Below the pieces are notes generated by a model. The model did no database searches. It saw only the letters and a program-made list of their open reading frames with translations, and was not told where the DNA came from. The position numbers and the translations under genes are program-made. From positions 50,187 to 114,186 of the forward strand of contig NZ_BBCE01000010.1 of NCBI RefSeq assembly GCF_001311885.1: DNA of 64,000 bases, written 5' to 3'. Numbering within the stretch: the stretch's first letter is position 1; each line of letters begins with the position of its first letter. Positions 1 to 8,438 of this stretch are shown in pieces. Source of the DNA: Syntrophomonas palmitatica JCM 14374 (lineage in GTDB: Bacteria > Bacillota > Syntrophomonadia > Syntrophomonadales > Syntrophomonadaceae).

Positions 1-180
1 GCTCTCTTTTATCCTCTGGCCTTTAAACCCGGTGATCGCATATTTAACTGCACTAAAATTATGTGGCTGGCTTATATGCAGCAGGGCATCGACCTTGCGC
101 CTGATGCAAAGTTATGGATAAGTCCGGATGATTTTAAACGCAGCCCGTATGCGAGTGTTATTGGTGAGGGGGAAATATGA
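1..180 (+). CDS. C-terminal part of a YiiX/YaeF-type permuted papain-like amidase (partial at window edge)
   Basis: The open frame runs from the first base to a TGA at 178-180, giving the last 59 residues of a protein that starts before the window. The fragment contains an Asn-Cys-Thr motif (Cys at codon 17), then an aromatic helix (WLAYMQQGIDL) and a segment ending PDDFKRSPY. This pattern resembles the C-terminal half of permuted NlpC/P60-like amidases of the YiiX family, where the Cys is catalytic. The stop overlaps the ATG of the next gene, so the two are probably translationally coupled. The family call rests on motif resemblance only. Confidence 0.5.
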   Translation, partial: ALFYPLAFKPGDRIFNCTKIMWLAYMQQGIDLAPDAKLWISPDDFKRSPYASVIGEGEI

Positions 181-647
181 AGGCAAAAAGATTAATTATT
201 CGCTTGTATTTCATTCATCTGTTTGCAGGCCTTGCCATTGCCTTGAGTATGTATTTTGCAGGTTTTGATATAGTCCTAAGCCTGGTATATGTGATAATTA
301 CCGTCAGAGAGGTTTTAACAAAACTAAAATTTGCCGCAAAGGTTAAAGCAATTATATTATGGCAGCTGCCGGGAATTATATCCAGTATAGCTAGTGTGGC
401 TGCTGTGGGGGGATGGGGACAGGCAAATTACGCCTTTTTCATTTTGGAGTTCTTTTATACTCCGCTCTTACCTTTATTAACAGTCCTTACAAATTATTCT
501 TTTGCCAGCCTGCCTCTATATTATTATTTGCTTCTGAGCATGCCATTTTTGCTGAGCGCGTTTTATTGGACAGTAATTAAACTTCAGCACTTGATATATT
601 GTATGCGGCAAAATGCTGCTGACGCTTTGTCCAAACCAGGGAGGTAA
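177..647 (+). CDS. Hypothetical multi-pass membrane protein
   Basis: A 156-residue protein of unrecognised family. It is strongly hydrophobic with about four or five predicted membrane segments (near residues 8-30, 34-48, 58-78, 85-105 and 112-132) and a short basic C-terminus. The ATG overlaps the stop of the upstream amidase fragment (ATGA), and a GAGGGGG ribosome site lies four bases before it, so the two genes form one transcription unit. The partnership suggests a membrane partner of the amidase-like protein, but that is inference. Confidence 0.7.
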   Translation: MKAKRLIIRLYFIHLFAGLAIALSMYFAGFDIVLSLVYVIITVREVLTKLKFAAKVKAIILWQLPGIISSIASVAAVGGWGQANYAFFILEFFYTPLLPLLTVLTNYSFASLPLYYYLLLSMPFLLSAFYWTVIKLQHLIYCMRQNAADALSKPGR

Positions 648-930
648 GTCGGGTTCAATCCCCAAAAAAAAGCCAGCGAAGCGGCTTGTTACGGAAGTAT
701 TATCGTTGCCGTATTATATACGACGGTCAATTTCCGTAGACTAACCAGGATTTATTCTCGTTTGAGAGACCTGGTTTTGGCTCGTCTCGCTGACTCTAAG
801 CATATTATTGCCCGAACATAATTTAGTATACTGGAAAATTATGCCTAACAGTTTTTTAAATACCATGCTAAAATCTTTGCCAGTAGGAACAAACTAAAAA
901 AGAATCAAAAATATTAGGAAACTTATATTT
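648..930. other. Intergenic region with a terminator-like hairpin
   Basis: No gene is visible. The hairpin with arms AACCAGG (743-749) and CCTGGTT (770-776), containing an inner CTC/GAG stem and followed by TTTT, could end the upstream two-gene transcript. A wider inverted repeat TACGGAA/TTCCGTA lies just before it. The remainder is AT-rich and probably carries the promoter of the deacetylase gene. Confidence 0.45.
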
Positions 931-1740
931 ATGACTAATAAAATTAAGAGCTTTATAATTAAAATCCTAGTTATCGTGGTTCTTTTAATTTTTATATCAC
1001 CGGTACTTATGCCTGAAATCGGGCTTTCATACAGTGGCATAGATCGTGATATTCAGGTTAGCGAGAAAGTAGTGGCGTTGACCTTTGATGATGGTCCTTA
1101 TCCGCAGGTTACTCCGCAAATACTGGATGTATTGGATCAGTATCATGCCAGGGCCACTTTCTTTATGATCGGTGAACGCATGGAACAATACCCGGAAATG
1201 GTTAAGCAGGTTGCAAATAGAGGGCATGTAATTGCCAATCACACCTATAACCATCCCGATGATTTAAAGAAATTGAACAACAAACAGATGGAAAATGAAC
1301 TTGATAAGACCGAAAGCGTAATATTGAGTCTTACCGGACAAAGTTTCTATCTGTTTCGGCCTCCGCGAGGAATATTGAATGAACGTCTGATAAAAGTGAT
1401 AAATAATAAAAATTATCAAATTGTCTTATGGGGAATATCTGCTGACCATCATGATGCCCCGACACCGGAAATGATGGCGGCGCGGGTTGTAAAACACGTC
1501 CATCCCGGCGAAGTCGTACTGCTTCATGACGGGCGTTTTCCGGGACGTATAAAGGATATTGAAGCTACACGTTTGATATTGCAGGAGCTTTCGGGTCAAG
1601 GTTATCGTTTTGTAACTCTGCCGGAACTAATTCTAATGAATGAAAAAAACAAGGTCAAAGATAACAATAAAAATCCCCTGGAGAAACAGAAGCCTTTGTG
1701 GCACAATCTTCGCTATGCCATGGCGCCCAGGTATGAATAA
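931..1740 (+). CDS. Polysaccharide deacetylase (NodB domain), membrane anchored
   Basis: A 269-residue member of carbohydrate esterase family 4, which removes N-acetyl groups from cell-wall or other polysaccharides outside the membrane. One N-terminal hydrophobic segment (residues 8-27) acts as a signal or anchor. The NodB motifs are all present: TFDDGP at 51-56 with catalytic and metal-binding Asp53/Asp54, metal ligands His104 and His108 in HTYNH, RPPRG at 143-147, and the final LLHDG with His199. It stands alone on its transcript. The exact substrate (peptidoglycan, spore cortex or other glycan) cannot be read from sequence. Confidence 0.92.
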   Translation: MTNKIKSFIIKILVIVVLLIFISPVLMPEIGLSYSGIDRDIQVSEKVVALTFDDGPYPQVTPQILDVLDQYHARATFFMIGERMEQYPEMVKQVANRGHVIANHTYNHPDDLKKLNNKQMENELDKTESVILSLTGQSFYLFRPPRGILNERLIKVINNKNYQIVLWGISADHHDAPTPEMMAARVVKHVHPGEVVLLHDGRFPGRIKDIEATRLILQELSGQGYRFVTLPELILMNEKNKVKDNNKNPLEKQKPLWHNLRYAMAPRYE

Positions 1741-1789
1741 AGTTCAATGAGGGGCAATCTGAATAAATAATAAGGGAGAGGATGTAAAT

Positions 1790-2263
1790 ATGCTGAAGAT
1801 TTCTTTACCGGGCAGAGGGCAGACCCTCGAATTGGAAAATCTGCTGCTGGATCAAAACGGAACTATTACCTGTGACGGGGTATTATTGCCCGGGGTCAGC
1901 CAGCGGGTTAAAGCTTTAAGTGAAAAACTTAAAATATACTTGCTGACAGCCGATACGTTCGGATCAGCAGCCAAGATTGCGGAAGAATTGGAGATAGAAT
2001 TGTTCAGGGTCAGTCCGGAACAAGGGGGAGAGGACAAGAGGGATTTTGTGCAGACCTTGGAACCAGCTAAGACGGCAGCTATAGGTAACGGCTATAATGA
2101 TCATATGATGCTGGGTGAAGCCGCTTTGGGAATAGCTGTGCTTGGCAGAGAGGGATGTTCTACTCTGGCACTGAAGCGATCCGATATTGTGGTCAGCAAT
2201 ATTGAGGATGCCCTGGATCTATTATTAAACCCGCTGCGGATTGTAGCTACCTTGCGAGCTTAG
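1790..2263 (+). CDS. HAD-superfamily protein, soluble P-type ATPase-like (COG4087)
   Basis: A 157-residue protein built like the isolated phosphorylation/hydrolase core of a P-type ATPase. Motif I is D21-Q-N-G-T, close to the DKTGT phosphorylation site, and the last motif is GNGYND (99-104), matching the Mg-binding GDGxND motif. There are no membrane segments. This size and motif set match the soluble P-type ATPase family, a HAD phosphatase group of unknown substrate. The ribosome site is GGGAGAGG. Its last 39 bases overlap the 3' end of the convergent HD-GYP gene. Confidence 0.82.
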   Translation: MLKISLPGRGQTLELENLLLDQNGTITCDGVLLPGVSQRVKALSEKLKIYLLTADTFGSAAKIAEELEIELFRVSPEQGGEDKRDFVQTLEPAKTAAIGNGYNDHMMLGEAALGIAVLGREGCSTLALKRSDIVVSNIEDALDLLLNPLRIVATLRA

Positions 2264-3322
2264 GTCATTAAGAATCGCTTCTATAAGAGCGTCGACTATT
2301 TTGGCATCGAGTTTGCCATCTCTGGCTTCCTGCTTTAAGATGTTAAAGGCGTGTTCCTGGTTCATAGCAGGCCGGTAAGGACGGTCGGTAGTTAAGGCAT
2401 CATAAATATCAGCCACGGTAATGATTTTAATTTGCAGACTTAAATCGTTTTCGACCAGACCATCGGGATATCCCGATCCATCAATTTTTTCGTGATGATT
2501 CCTTATTAATGGCATTACACTAGCAAAACTCTTTAAGGGAGAGCAGATGTTTTCTCCGGTCACCGGATGGCTTTCAATAATCTTTCTTTCTTCATCATCA
2601 AGCCGCCCCGGCTTATTGAGAATCTGCTGGTCTATGCCTATTTTGCCGATATCATGAACCAATCCTCCGATACGTAATTCCTCCAGCAAATCATTTGCCA
2701 GACCGAGTTTTTTGCCCAGCATGACTGCATATTGGCTCACCCGTTCACTATGACCTTCCGTATAGCGATCCTTCGCTTCAAGGGTACGCGCCAATGATAT
2801 AACCACATTTTCCGTATTTTCCACGGCGGCGGCATATTCTTCTTCGACAGCCGCAATTCTGCGGGTCAGATCGCTGGTGGCGTTGTGGTAAGCCTGGTCC
2901 ATCACGTATACCCCCAGAGACATGATGAAAAACAGCCCCCCTCCCAGGAAAATTAAATGGGTATTAATCTGCCAGAGGAGACCGGAAAGATTATCCAGGC
3001 CGTTGAGGAGAGTAAACCCTGCCATCAAAATGCTGAGAAATTTATAGAAGGTATTCATTTCCAGCCGGGATATCTGGTAAGCAACTACAGCGTTATAACT
3101 TAAAACCAGGAATATACATACGGAGCTTACGATAATCCAGTTATGATTGTGATATCCAGCTAATTTTATGCCGATAAACGCAAGGCCCAGCGTGGTCAGA
3201 ATAACCATGAGGTTTGGATAAAGGCTGTAAGATGGTTCGATTCGCTTTCTCAGGCTGAGAAAATATACACTGAAACTCCAACCCATAAAGAATAGACTTA
3301 ACCATTCCAAATTATTATTCAT
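2225..3322 (-). CDS. Membrane HD-GYP domain protein (probable cyclic-di-GMP phosphodiesterase)
   Basis: 365 residues. About five hydrophobic segments occupy roughly residues 8-150, then a short helical linker leads to a C-terminal HD-GYP domain (about 175-350). Visible motifs are EGHSERV, the metal-binding VHDIGK, NHHEKIDGSGYP (the GYP signature) and ADIYDALTTDRPYR. Domains of this type hydrolyse cyclic di-GMP using a di- or tri-iron site. The N-terminal membrane part probably senses an unknown signal. The start overlaps the end of the small upstream gene by eight bases, indicating coupling. The 3' end overlaps the convergent HAD gene by 39 bases. Confidence 0.9.
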   Translation of the reverse strand: MNNNLEWLSLFFMGWSFSVYFLSLRKRIEPSYSLYPNLMVILTTLGLAFIGIKLAGYHNHNWIIVSSVCIFLVLSYNAVVAYQISRLEMNTFYKFLSILMAGFTLLNGLDNLSGLLWQINTHLIFLGGGLFFIMSLGVYVMDQAYHNATSDLTRRIAAVEEEYAAAVENTENVVISLARTLEAKDRYTEGHSERVSQYAVMLGKKLGLANDLLEELRIGGLVHDIGKIGIDQQILNKPGRLDDEERKIIESHPVTGENICSPLKSFASVMPLIRNHHEKIDGSGYPDGLVENDLSLQIKIITVADIYDALTTDRPYRPAMNQEHAFNILKQEARDGKLDAKIVDALIEAILNDLSSQGSYNPQRV

Positions 3323-3521
3323 TGTGCCTTTGCGGGTCAGATTTGTCGCCAGAGCAGAGGGATGTAGAAAGGGACAGCAGGATAAAGAGGGCGAATTGGC
3401 GTTTGTTTTCTATTAGCCAGTAGCGTGTAAACATGCGAATAATCGAAATAATAGTCAGGCTTAAAGACACCCCGAATATTGCCAGTGATATTAAATCCTC
3501 TATTTTGGTAACACTTGACAC
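3315..3521 (-). CDS. Small membrane protein upstream of the HD-GYP gene
   Basis: 68 residues from a GTG start preceded by a strong GGGGAGGG site nine bases upstream. It has one clear hydrophobic segment (about residues 9-30) and a second weaker one near 42-55. It matches no family I recognise. The 8-base overlap with the HD-GYP start suggests co-translation, so it may be an accessory or sensor subunit. The good ribosome site is the main reason to accept it. Confidence 0.6.
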   Translation of the reverse strand: MSSVTKIEDLISLAIFGVSLSLTIISIIRMFTRYWLIENKRQFALFILLSLSTSLCSGDKSDPQRHNE

Positions 3522-3579
3522 AAAATTATACCCTCCCCGGCAGCATGAAAGTAAAATTTGAGACGGTGGTCAATAAAAA

Positions 3580-3606
3580 CTCCCGCTGAAAATATTGCAA
3601 CGGGAG
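3580..3606 (-). terminator. Rho-independent terminator of the enoyl-CoA hydratase gene
   Basis: Read on the minus strand, arms CTCCCG and CGGGAG enclose a loop and are followed by TTTTTATT. It lies about 30 bases past the stop of the crotonase-family gene. Confidence 0.75.
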
Positions 3607-3634
3607 GTTTATAATTTCTTTGTGATAAATAAAT

Positions 3635-4423
3635 TTACCGGCCTTTGAAGTTGGCTTCGCGGCGTTCGATAAAGGCCTTAACCCCTTCGGCTGAATCTTC
3701 ACTTTTCATTATAGGTATGATGTCGGGTAAAAGCCGTTCCAGGGCTTTCCTGGTTCCGTCCACTCTGGCCAGCCGGGCTGAACGCAGAGCTGCCTGAACT
3801 CCAAGGGGGGCCTGCTTGGAGATTTTGGTGGCCAATTCTAAAGCCCGCTCGAATTCCTGGCCCGGTTCAGTTACTTCCTGCACCAGCCCTAAACGATAGG
3901 CTTCCTGGGCGGTAATCTCATCGCCGGTCAAAAGATAACGCATGGCATTAGCCCAGCCGATTTCCTGGAACATACGCACGGTTGCGCCTCCTACCGGGTA
4001 GATGCCGCGTTTAACTTCAATTTGTGCCAGGCGCAGGTTGGAAGCGGCCACTCTTACGTCAGTGGTTAAAAGCATCTCAAAACCGATGGTGTAGCATATT
4101 CCTTGGGCGGCCATAACCAGCGGCTTGCTGAGCCTGCGGTCCTCATCCAGGCCAAAGGGGTCAATCATGCCTTCAGGGATATCAGGAGACTTGCCTTCAG
4201 CAAAAACGGGAGCCCATTGCACCAGGTCCAAACCCGCGGTGAAATGATCGCCGTGCGCAAAGAGCAGCCCGCAGCGCAGATCAGGGTTATTATGTAATTC
4301 ACCATAAGCGGCTGCCAGTTGCCAGTACATATCCAGGTCCAGAGCATTACGTTTATCGGCACGATCCAAGCCAATTAATAGAACATAACCGTCTTTCTCG
4401 ACAGATATCTTTTTAGCTTCCAT
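3635..4423 (-). CDS. Enoyl-CoA hydratase/isomerase (crotonase) family protein
   Basis: 262 residues, the usual length for this family. The N-terminal strand KRNALDLDMYWQL and the segment GDHFTAGLDL are typical of crotonase CoA-binding and oxyanion-hole elements. The region around KRGIYPVGG fits the second half of the active-site fold, and the C-terminus EGVKAFIERREANFKG is the standard family ending. Members hydrate or isomerise acyl-CoA thioesters during beta-oxidation. The substrate is uncertain because the two catalytic Glu positions of classical crotonase are not both obvious here. It is a single-gene unit with a GGGGG ribosome site. Confidence 0.9.
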   Translation of the reverse strand: MEAKKISVEKDGYVLLIGLDRADKRNALDLDMYWQLAAAYGELHNNPDLRCGLLFAHGDHFTAGLDLVQWAPVFAEGKSPDIPEGMIDPFGLDEDRRLSKPLVMAAQGICYTIGFEMLLTTDVRVAASNLRLAQIEVKRGIYPVGGATVRMFQEIGWANAMRYLLTGDEITAQEAYRLGLVQEVTEPGQEFERALELATKISKQAPLGVQAALRSARLARVDGTRKALERLLPDIIPIMKSEDSAEGVKAFIERREANFKGR

Positions 4424-4508
4424 TTAGTATAACCCCCATCTATATTCCTTTCTTTTAATGTTTATATATAAAATATCAATAGTCAAGGTAAATAACTCAA
4501 CTTTCACA

Positions 4509-4775
4509 TTAAATAAACCAGGCAATCAATGCTTCAGCCACCGCTTTTTTAAGCCAACGATGGCTGTTTAACAGGGACTCATATTTATTCAGGGTACCGG
4601 CTTCAAGGTTCGATCTTCCCAAAAGATCATACATCTCATCCAGAAGGGGTTGAAATTCCTGGACCTGGCCGGGTGCTTTAACCCTCACCAGTGCCTGCAG
4701 GTAATTCATATGATCATCGCCGGGAGTTGCTTGCTCGAATATGGTCTGATGAGAGATCATGCTCGGTTTTTTCAC
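4509..4775 (-). CDS. Hypothetical protein, small helical
   Basis: About 88 residues, unrecognised. The coding-like part begins near MISHQTIFEQ and ends in a helical stretch LKKAVAEALIAWFI. The start is uncertain. A GTG at 4775 has a GGGGAAAC site nearby, an ATG at 4760 has none, and upstream codons in this frame look non-coding because they lie over the preceding gene. Overlap with that gene is therefore about 47-62 bases. Joining it to the upstream frame would need an extra base, the opposite sign to the indels elsewhere, so two genes are preferred. Confidence 0.5.
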   Translation of the reverse strand: MKKPSMISHQTIFEQATPGDDHMNYLQALVRVKAPGQVQEFQPLLDEMYDLLGRSNLEAGTLNKYESLLNSHRWLKKAVAEALIAWFI

Positions 4776-5094
4776 TTGTTTCCCCGGAAATCTTTTGAGG
4801 GCTTTTTTCCCATTCCTCTTTAGTGAGATAGTATGCTCGTCCCTGAAATGTCTCACTATCGCATATTTCAATCTCTTTATTCTCAATATAAAATTCATCT
4901 CCAGAGGTTACTGCCCGCAGCCAATCGCCTTCGCGAAGGTCAATATGAGGATAAACCGCTATGTAACGACGTTCACTATATTGATCCTTATTGCGCATCC
5001 CATCTATCTCTTCAATTTCAGTATCATCGCGGATAATTATGAATTTTTCGCCAGCCATGTCCATGATGGCTTTTAGCACCGGATGAACCTGCAT
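4714..5094 (-). CDS. Hypothetical protein
   Basis: 126 residues from the ATG at 5094, chosen because AAAGGAAG lies eight bases upstream. A longer in-frame start at 5157 lacks a comparable site. The protein is soluble and acidic, with a strand-rich middle (YIAVYPHIDLREGDWLRA, GDEFYIENKEIE) and a charged C-terminal tail rich in Ser and Glu. I do not recognise the family. It is followed by an overlapping small gene in another frame on the same strand. Confidence 0.6.
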   Translation of the reverse strand: MQVHPVLKAIMDMAGEKFIIIRDDTEIEEIDGMRNKDQYSERRYIAVYPHIDLREGDWLRAVTSGDEFYIENKEIEICDSETFQGRAYYLTKEEWEKSPQKISGETSEKTEHDLSSDHIRASNSRR

Positions 5095-5179
5095 AAAAAC
5101 ATCTTCCTTTCTTAAACGTGCTTTCATTATTTTATCAAGCCAAACGCACATGCTCAAGTAATGAACCTGGCCGATAAAA

Positions 5180-5215
5180 GAACAAGATTGCCTCGCTGTG
5201 CCTGCATAACACTAT
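5180..5215. repeat. Partial copy of a dispersed intergenic repeat
   Basis: The stretch containing AGATTGCCTCGCTGTGCC closely resembles one arm of the inverted elements at about 14856-14947 and 50444-50520. Only one arm is present here, so it looks like a decayed copy. Confidence 0.45.
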
Positions 5216-5287
5216 AGATATCGCTGCCCACGCCCCCCAGGCTCTTATCCGCAGCCTTTTATGAAAAGCTACTTATACATAAAACAA

Positions 5288-5322
5288 AACCCGCCGCCAG
5301 CTTATACAGCTTGCAGCGGGTT
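5288..5322 (-). terminator. Terminator of the 48-residue membrane protein gene
   Basis: Arms AACCCGC (5288-5294) and GCGGGTT (5316-5322), with further pairing inside. Read on the minus strand the hairpin is followed by TTGTTTT. Confidence 0.75.
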
Positions 5323-5348
5323 CCTGCCAGAGCCACTTACACTTTGTC

Positions 5349-5495
5349 TTAGACCCGGACTCCGTAAAGGTAGCCCAAATAAAATAATAAACCGATGGCG
5401 ACTACATGCCAAACCCACCATCCAGCCCTTAGAAATTCAAAGGTGCCCAGATCGTAGTCTTTTGTTTTTACTTCATTGTTTTCATGTTCGTCCAC
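5349..5495 (-). CDS. Small single-span membrane protein (48 residues)
   Basis: A short gene starting at GTG 5495 with a strong AAAAGGAGG site. The product begins with a charged stretch (VDEHENNEVKTKDYD), then FEFLRAGWWVWH and one hydrophobic segment (VVAIGLLFYLGYLYG), and ends at a TAA directly followed by a terminator. The ribosome site, membrane segment and terminator together support a real gene. The family is unknown. Confidence 0.72.
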   Translation of the reverse strand: MDEHENNEVKTKDYDLGTFEFLRAGWWVWHVVAIGLLFYLGYLYGVRV

Positions 5496-5597
5496 TGTTA
5501 AATAGCCTCCTTTTGATTTTAATCTATGTTTTTATACCTGTAATTACTATTGCCCGCACTTAATCGATTTATGCAGAAAAATTTTCCTAATTAGGAT

Positions 5598-5625
5598 TTG
5601 ACAAGCCTCCAATATTAAATACAAT
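5598..5625 (+). promoter_or_regulatory. Sigma-A type promoter of the aminotransferase-reductase fusion gene
   Basis: TTGACA at 5598-5603 and TACAAT at 5620-5625 with a 16-base spacer, about 60 bases before the start codon. Confidence 0.72.
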
Positions 5626-5649
5626 GGTCTTTATAATTATGGAAAAGTT

Positions 5650-5665
5650 TGCACAATAATGTGCA
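5650..5665. promoter_or_regulatory. Perfect palindrome in the leader of the fusion gene (candidate operator)
   Basis: TGCACA-ATAA-TGTGCA lies between the promoter and the ribosome site (AAGGAGG). A perfect 6+6 inverted repeat just past the transcription start is typical of a repressor site. The cognate regulator is unknown. Confidence 0.5.
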
Positions 5666-5687
5666 CACTACATAAGGAGGCTCATAT

Positions 5688-8399
5688 ATGAATCAGATAC
5701 GCAGAGATTTGCTTAATCCCAGCCTGCAAAAAATATTGAAATCATTCCGTTTGGATAAAAATTATATAAGCGGTCAGGGCAGCTATTTACAGGATGAAGA
5801 AGGCACAAGCTACCTCGATTTTATATCTCAATACGGGGCTGTGCCTTTTGGTTATAATCCGGAATTTATTTGGCAAAAGCTGGACGAGGTTCATCGCCGG
5901 CTGTTACCAAGCCTGGTGCAGCCTTCGCTGCCGGGCGAAGCTTTGAAACTTGCCAACATGCTGGCCCAAATTACACCGGGTGATTTATGCTGCTGCACTT
6001 TCTGCCAGAGCGGCGCCGAAGCGGTGGAAGCATCCATAAAACTAGCCCGTTCCGCCACAGGCAAATTATATATAGTTTCCGCCAGCAACAGTTTTCATGG
6101 CAAAACCTTGGGAGCACTATCAGCAACAGGCAAGGATTCTTATCAGGAACCATTTTTTGCTCCGGCGCCAGGCTTCATTAGGGTACCCTATAACAACCTG
6201 GATTCTCTCAGGGAATTATTTGAGGCTCGAGCTGATGAGATTGCGGCGGTTATTCTGGAACCTATTCAAGGCGAAGGCGGCATTATCGTAGCCGCTGACG
6301 ATTATCTCCGAGGGGTGCGCCGCCTGTGTACCGAGTATGGAGTGCTTCTGATTATGGATGAGATTCAGACTGGGCTAGGAAGAACCGGAAGACTTTTCGC
6401 CTGCCAGTATGCAGATATTGAACCGGATATCATGCTTCTGGCCAAAGCATTAGGCGGAGGTATGTTTCCCCTGGGGGTTTGTATAAGTTCTCCGCGGGTA
6501 TGGAATGACGACTTCGGCATGCTGCATAGTTCAACATTTGCCAATAATAATATTACCTGTGCAGTCGGTATCGCCGTATTGGAAAAGCTGCTGGAAAACG
6601 AAAAAGAGATAATTGAACAGGCAGCCCATAAGGGTGATTACTTACTGGACAGGGTCAGACAGCTGGCCATGGACTACCCGGATGTGATTAAGGAAGTCCG
6701 GGGACGCGGCCTGATGGTAGGGGTGGAGATTCATGATTTAAGCAATAACGGCTCATATGATATAAGCTTTATTATGGACCAGGGCGGATTTACGGCTTTA
6801 TTGGCCGGTTTCCTGTTGAATGTTTACCAGATTCGCCTGGCGCCGTTTTTAAATGATTCTATGACGCTAAGGTTAGAACCGCCGCTAACCATAACCTATG
6901 CAGAGATCGACCGGGTTTGTGACGCCCTGGGGGACCTTTGTCAAATACTGCATTACCATGATTACCAGTCTCTGTATCGCTATCTTATCGGTGATTGCCG
7001 CCGCATAAGCAAACCTGTGGATTATCGCGGTTTTTGCCGTAAAGTTCAAGCCTCACGTTTGGAGGAGAACGAAAACCCCCAGGAATGTTTTGCTTTTGTC
7101 ATTCATTATCCTGCCCCTGAGGATGTAAGTATTAACAATCCCTCGTTTAATAGTTTCAACCGCCAGGAACTGCTAAATTTTTTGAGTTGGCAGAGCACTA
7201 TGAGTAATCCAGGTGTGGCCTGTTATATGCCCGCGATTAAATCTAAAAACGGTAAAATCGCTCATGGTTGGCTGATAGGGGTCCCTCTCGGCGGACGAGA
7301 AATCATGCGTCTGCCGCGGGAACATTGTGTAGAAGTTATTACCAAAGCCGTAGATATGGGACGTGATCTTGGCGCAGGAATCGTAGGTTTGGGAGCTTTG
7401 ACATCCGTAGTGACCGCTGGCGGCCGTGCTGTGCAGGGGCGTGGGGTAGGCATAACCAGCGGCAATAGTTTTACTACCTTGATGGCCATGGAAGCGTTAT
7501 TCTTAGGGGCCGATAAAATGCGTATAGAAGCCTCTGCAGCCAGGGCGGCGGTAGTCGGGGCAGCAGGTTCTATCGGACGGGCCTGCGCTTTGTTGCTGGC
7601 GGAAAAAGCCGCTTATATAACCCTTTTAGGCAATCCGGAGAAACCATCCAGCAACAAAAGGTTGGAGACATTGGCAGATGAAATGGTGCAGCTGGCGCTG
7701 CGCCGGCTGCAGGAAGAAAAGTACGGTGGTTTAAGCTCCTGGATTCTGCAAATAAAAGAAATGCTTTTGGCTGACCTAAATCCTGAGGCTAAGGAGTTAC
7801 TTGACTATTTTGAGGAACAACCAGGCTTGGCCATTCTGGAAAAAGCATCAGATTATCTGAGGATAGCCTGTCCGGTCAATATCAGCATTGATATTGATGA
7901 TTGCTTGCCTGAGTGCGATCTTATAGTTGCGGCCAGCAATTCTCCAGAGTACTTGATTTACCCTCAGCACATGAAGCCGGGAGCTGTAATCTGCGATGTA
8001 GCCCGCCCCGCAGACGTTTCACCCGAAGTCTTACAGAACAGACTTGATGTACTGGTTTTAGAGGGGGGGCTGGTTCAATATCCTGATGAAATAACATTTG
8101 GTCCTAACCTTGGATACCGTAACGGGGTAAACCTGGCTTGTTTGTCAGAAACAGTTCTGCTGGCACTTGAAGGCGATTATAATGATCACAGTATTGGGAG
8201 TAAATTGTCCATGGAGACGATGGAGTATTTCAGATACCTGGCTGATAAGCATGGCTTTGGTTTAGCAGGTTTGCGCATGGGCGGCCAGGAAATTAGCGAT
8301 GAAGAAATTGAAGCAATTTACCAGCGTTCTCTGCAGCAAAAAACGCATACCCTTGCTAAAAATAAGACAAAATGTCTAGAATTAAATAGGCTTATTTAA
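5688..8399 (+). CDS. Fusion of a class III PLP aminotransferase with an acyl-ACP/acyl-CoA reductase-like domain
   Basis: 903 residues. Residues about 1-430 form a complete class III aminotransferase: SGAEAVEASIKLAR and SFHGKTLGA (PLP phosphate and ring contacts), LEPIQGEGG, MDEIQTG with the PLP-nitrogen Asp, catalytic Lys253 in LLAKALGGG, and STFANNN. Residues about 450-890 resemble the long-chain acyl-ACP reductase of cyanobacteria: LGALTSVVTAGG, GITSGNSFTTLMAMEAL, a Rossmann GAAGSIG at 624-630, and VICDVARPADVS. Such reductases turn acyl thioesters into aldehydes, so the fusion could reduce an acyl chain and aminate the aldehyde to a primary amine. The domain reading is firm; the product is inference. 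It has its own promoter and palindrome. Confidence 0.85.
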   Translation: MNQIRRDLLNPSLQKILKSFRLDKNYISGQGSYLQDEEGTSYLDFISQYGAVPFGYNPEFIWQKLDEVHRRLLPSLVQPSLPGEALKLANMLAQITPGDLCCCTFCQSGAEAVEASIKLARSATGKLYIVSASNSFHGKTLGALSATGKDSYQEPFFAPAPGFIRVPYNNLDSLRELFEARADEIAAVILEPIQGEGGIIVAADDYLRGVRRLCTEYGVLLIMDEIQTGLGRTGRLFACQYADIEPDIMLLAKALGGGMFPLGVCISSPRVWNDDFGMLHSSTFANNNITCAVGIAVLEKLLENEKEIIEQAAHKGDYLLDRVRQLAMDYPDVIKEVRGRGLMVGVEIHDLSNNGSYDISFIMDQGGFTALLAGFLLNVYQIRLAPFLNDSMTLRLEPPLTITYAEIDRVCDALGDLCQILHYHDYQSLYRYLIGDCRRISKPVDYRGFCRKVQASRLEENENPQECFAFVIHYPAPEDVSINNPSFNSFNRQELLNFLSWQSTMSNPGVACYMPAIKSKNGKIAHGWLIGVPLGGREIMRLPREHCVEVITKAVDMGRDLGAGIVGLGALTSVVTAGGRAVQGRGVGITSGNSFTTLMAMEALFLGADKMRIEASAARAAVVGAAGSIGRACALLLAEKAAYITLLGNPEKPSSNKRLETLADEMVQLALRRLQEEKYGGLSSWILQIKEMLLADLNPEAKELLDYFEEQPGLAILEKASDYLRIACPVNISIDIDDCLPECDLIVAASNSPEYLIYPQHMKPGAVICDVARPADVSPEVLQNRLDVLVLEGGLVQYPDEITFGPNLGYRNGVNLACLSETVLLALEGDYNDHSIGSKLSMETMEYFRYLADKHGFGLAGLRMGGQEISDEEIEAIYQRSLQQKTHTLAKNKTKCLELNRLI

Positions 8400-8438
8400 A
8401 ATAAGATCAAAAACTGTGTAAGGTGGGAAAATAACATA

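Noticed and set aside
4509..5094. One frameshifted gene instead of two overlapping ones
   Set aside because: Joining would require an inserted base, opposite to the eleven missing-base breaks seen elsewhere. It is not excluded, but less likely.
5261..5563. Plus-strand open frame of 100 codons
   Set aside because: It covers the terminator hairpin and is antisense to the better-supported 48-residue gene.
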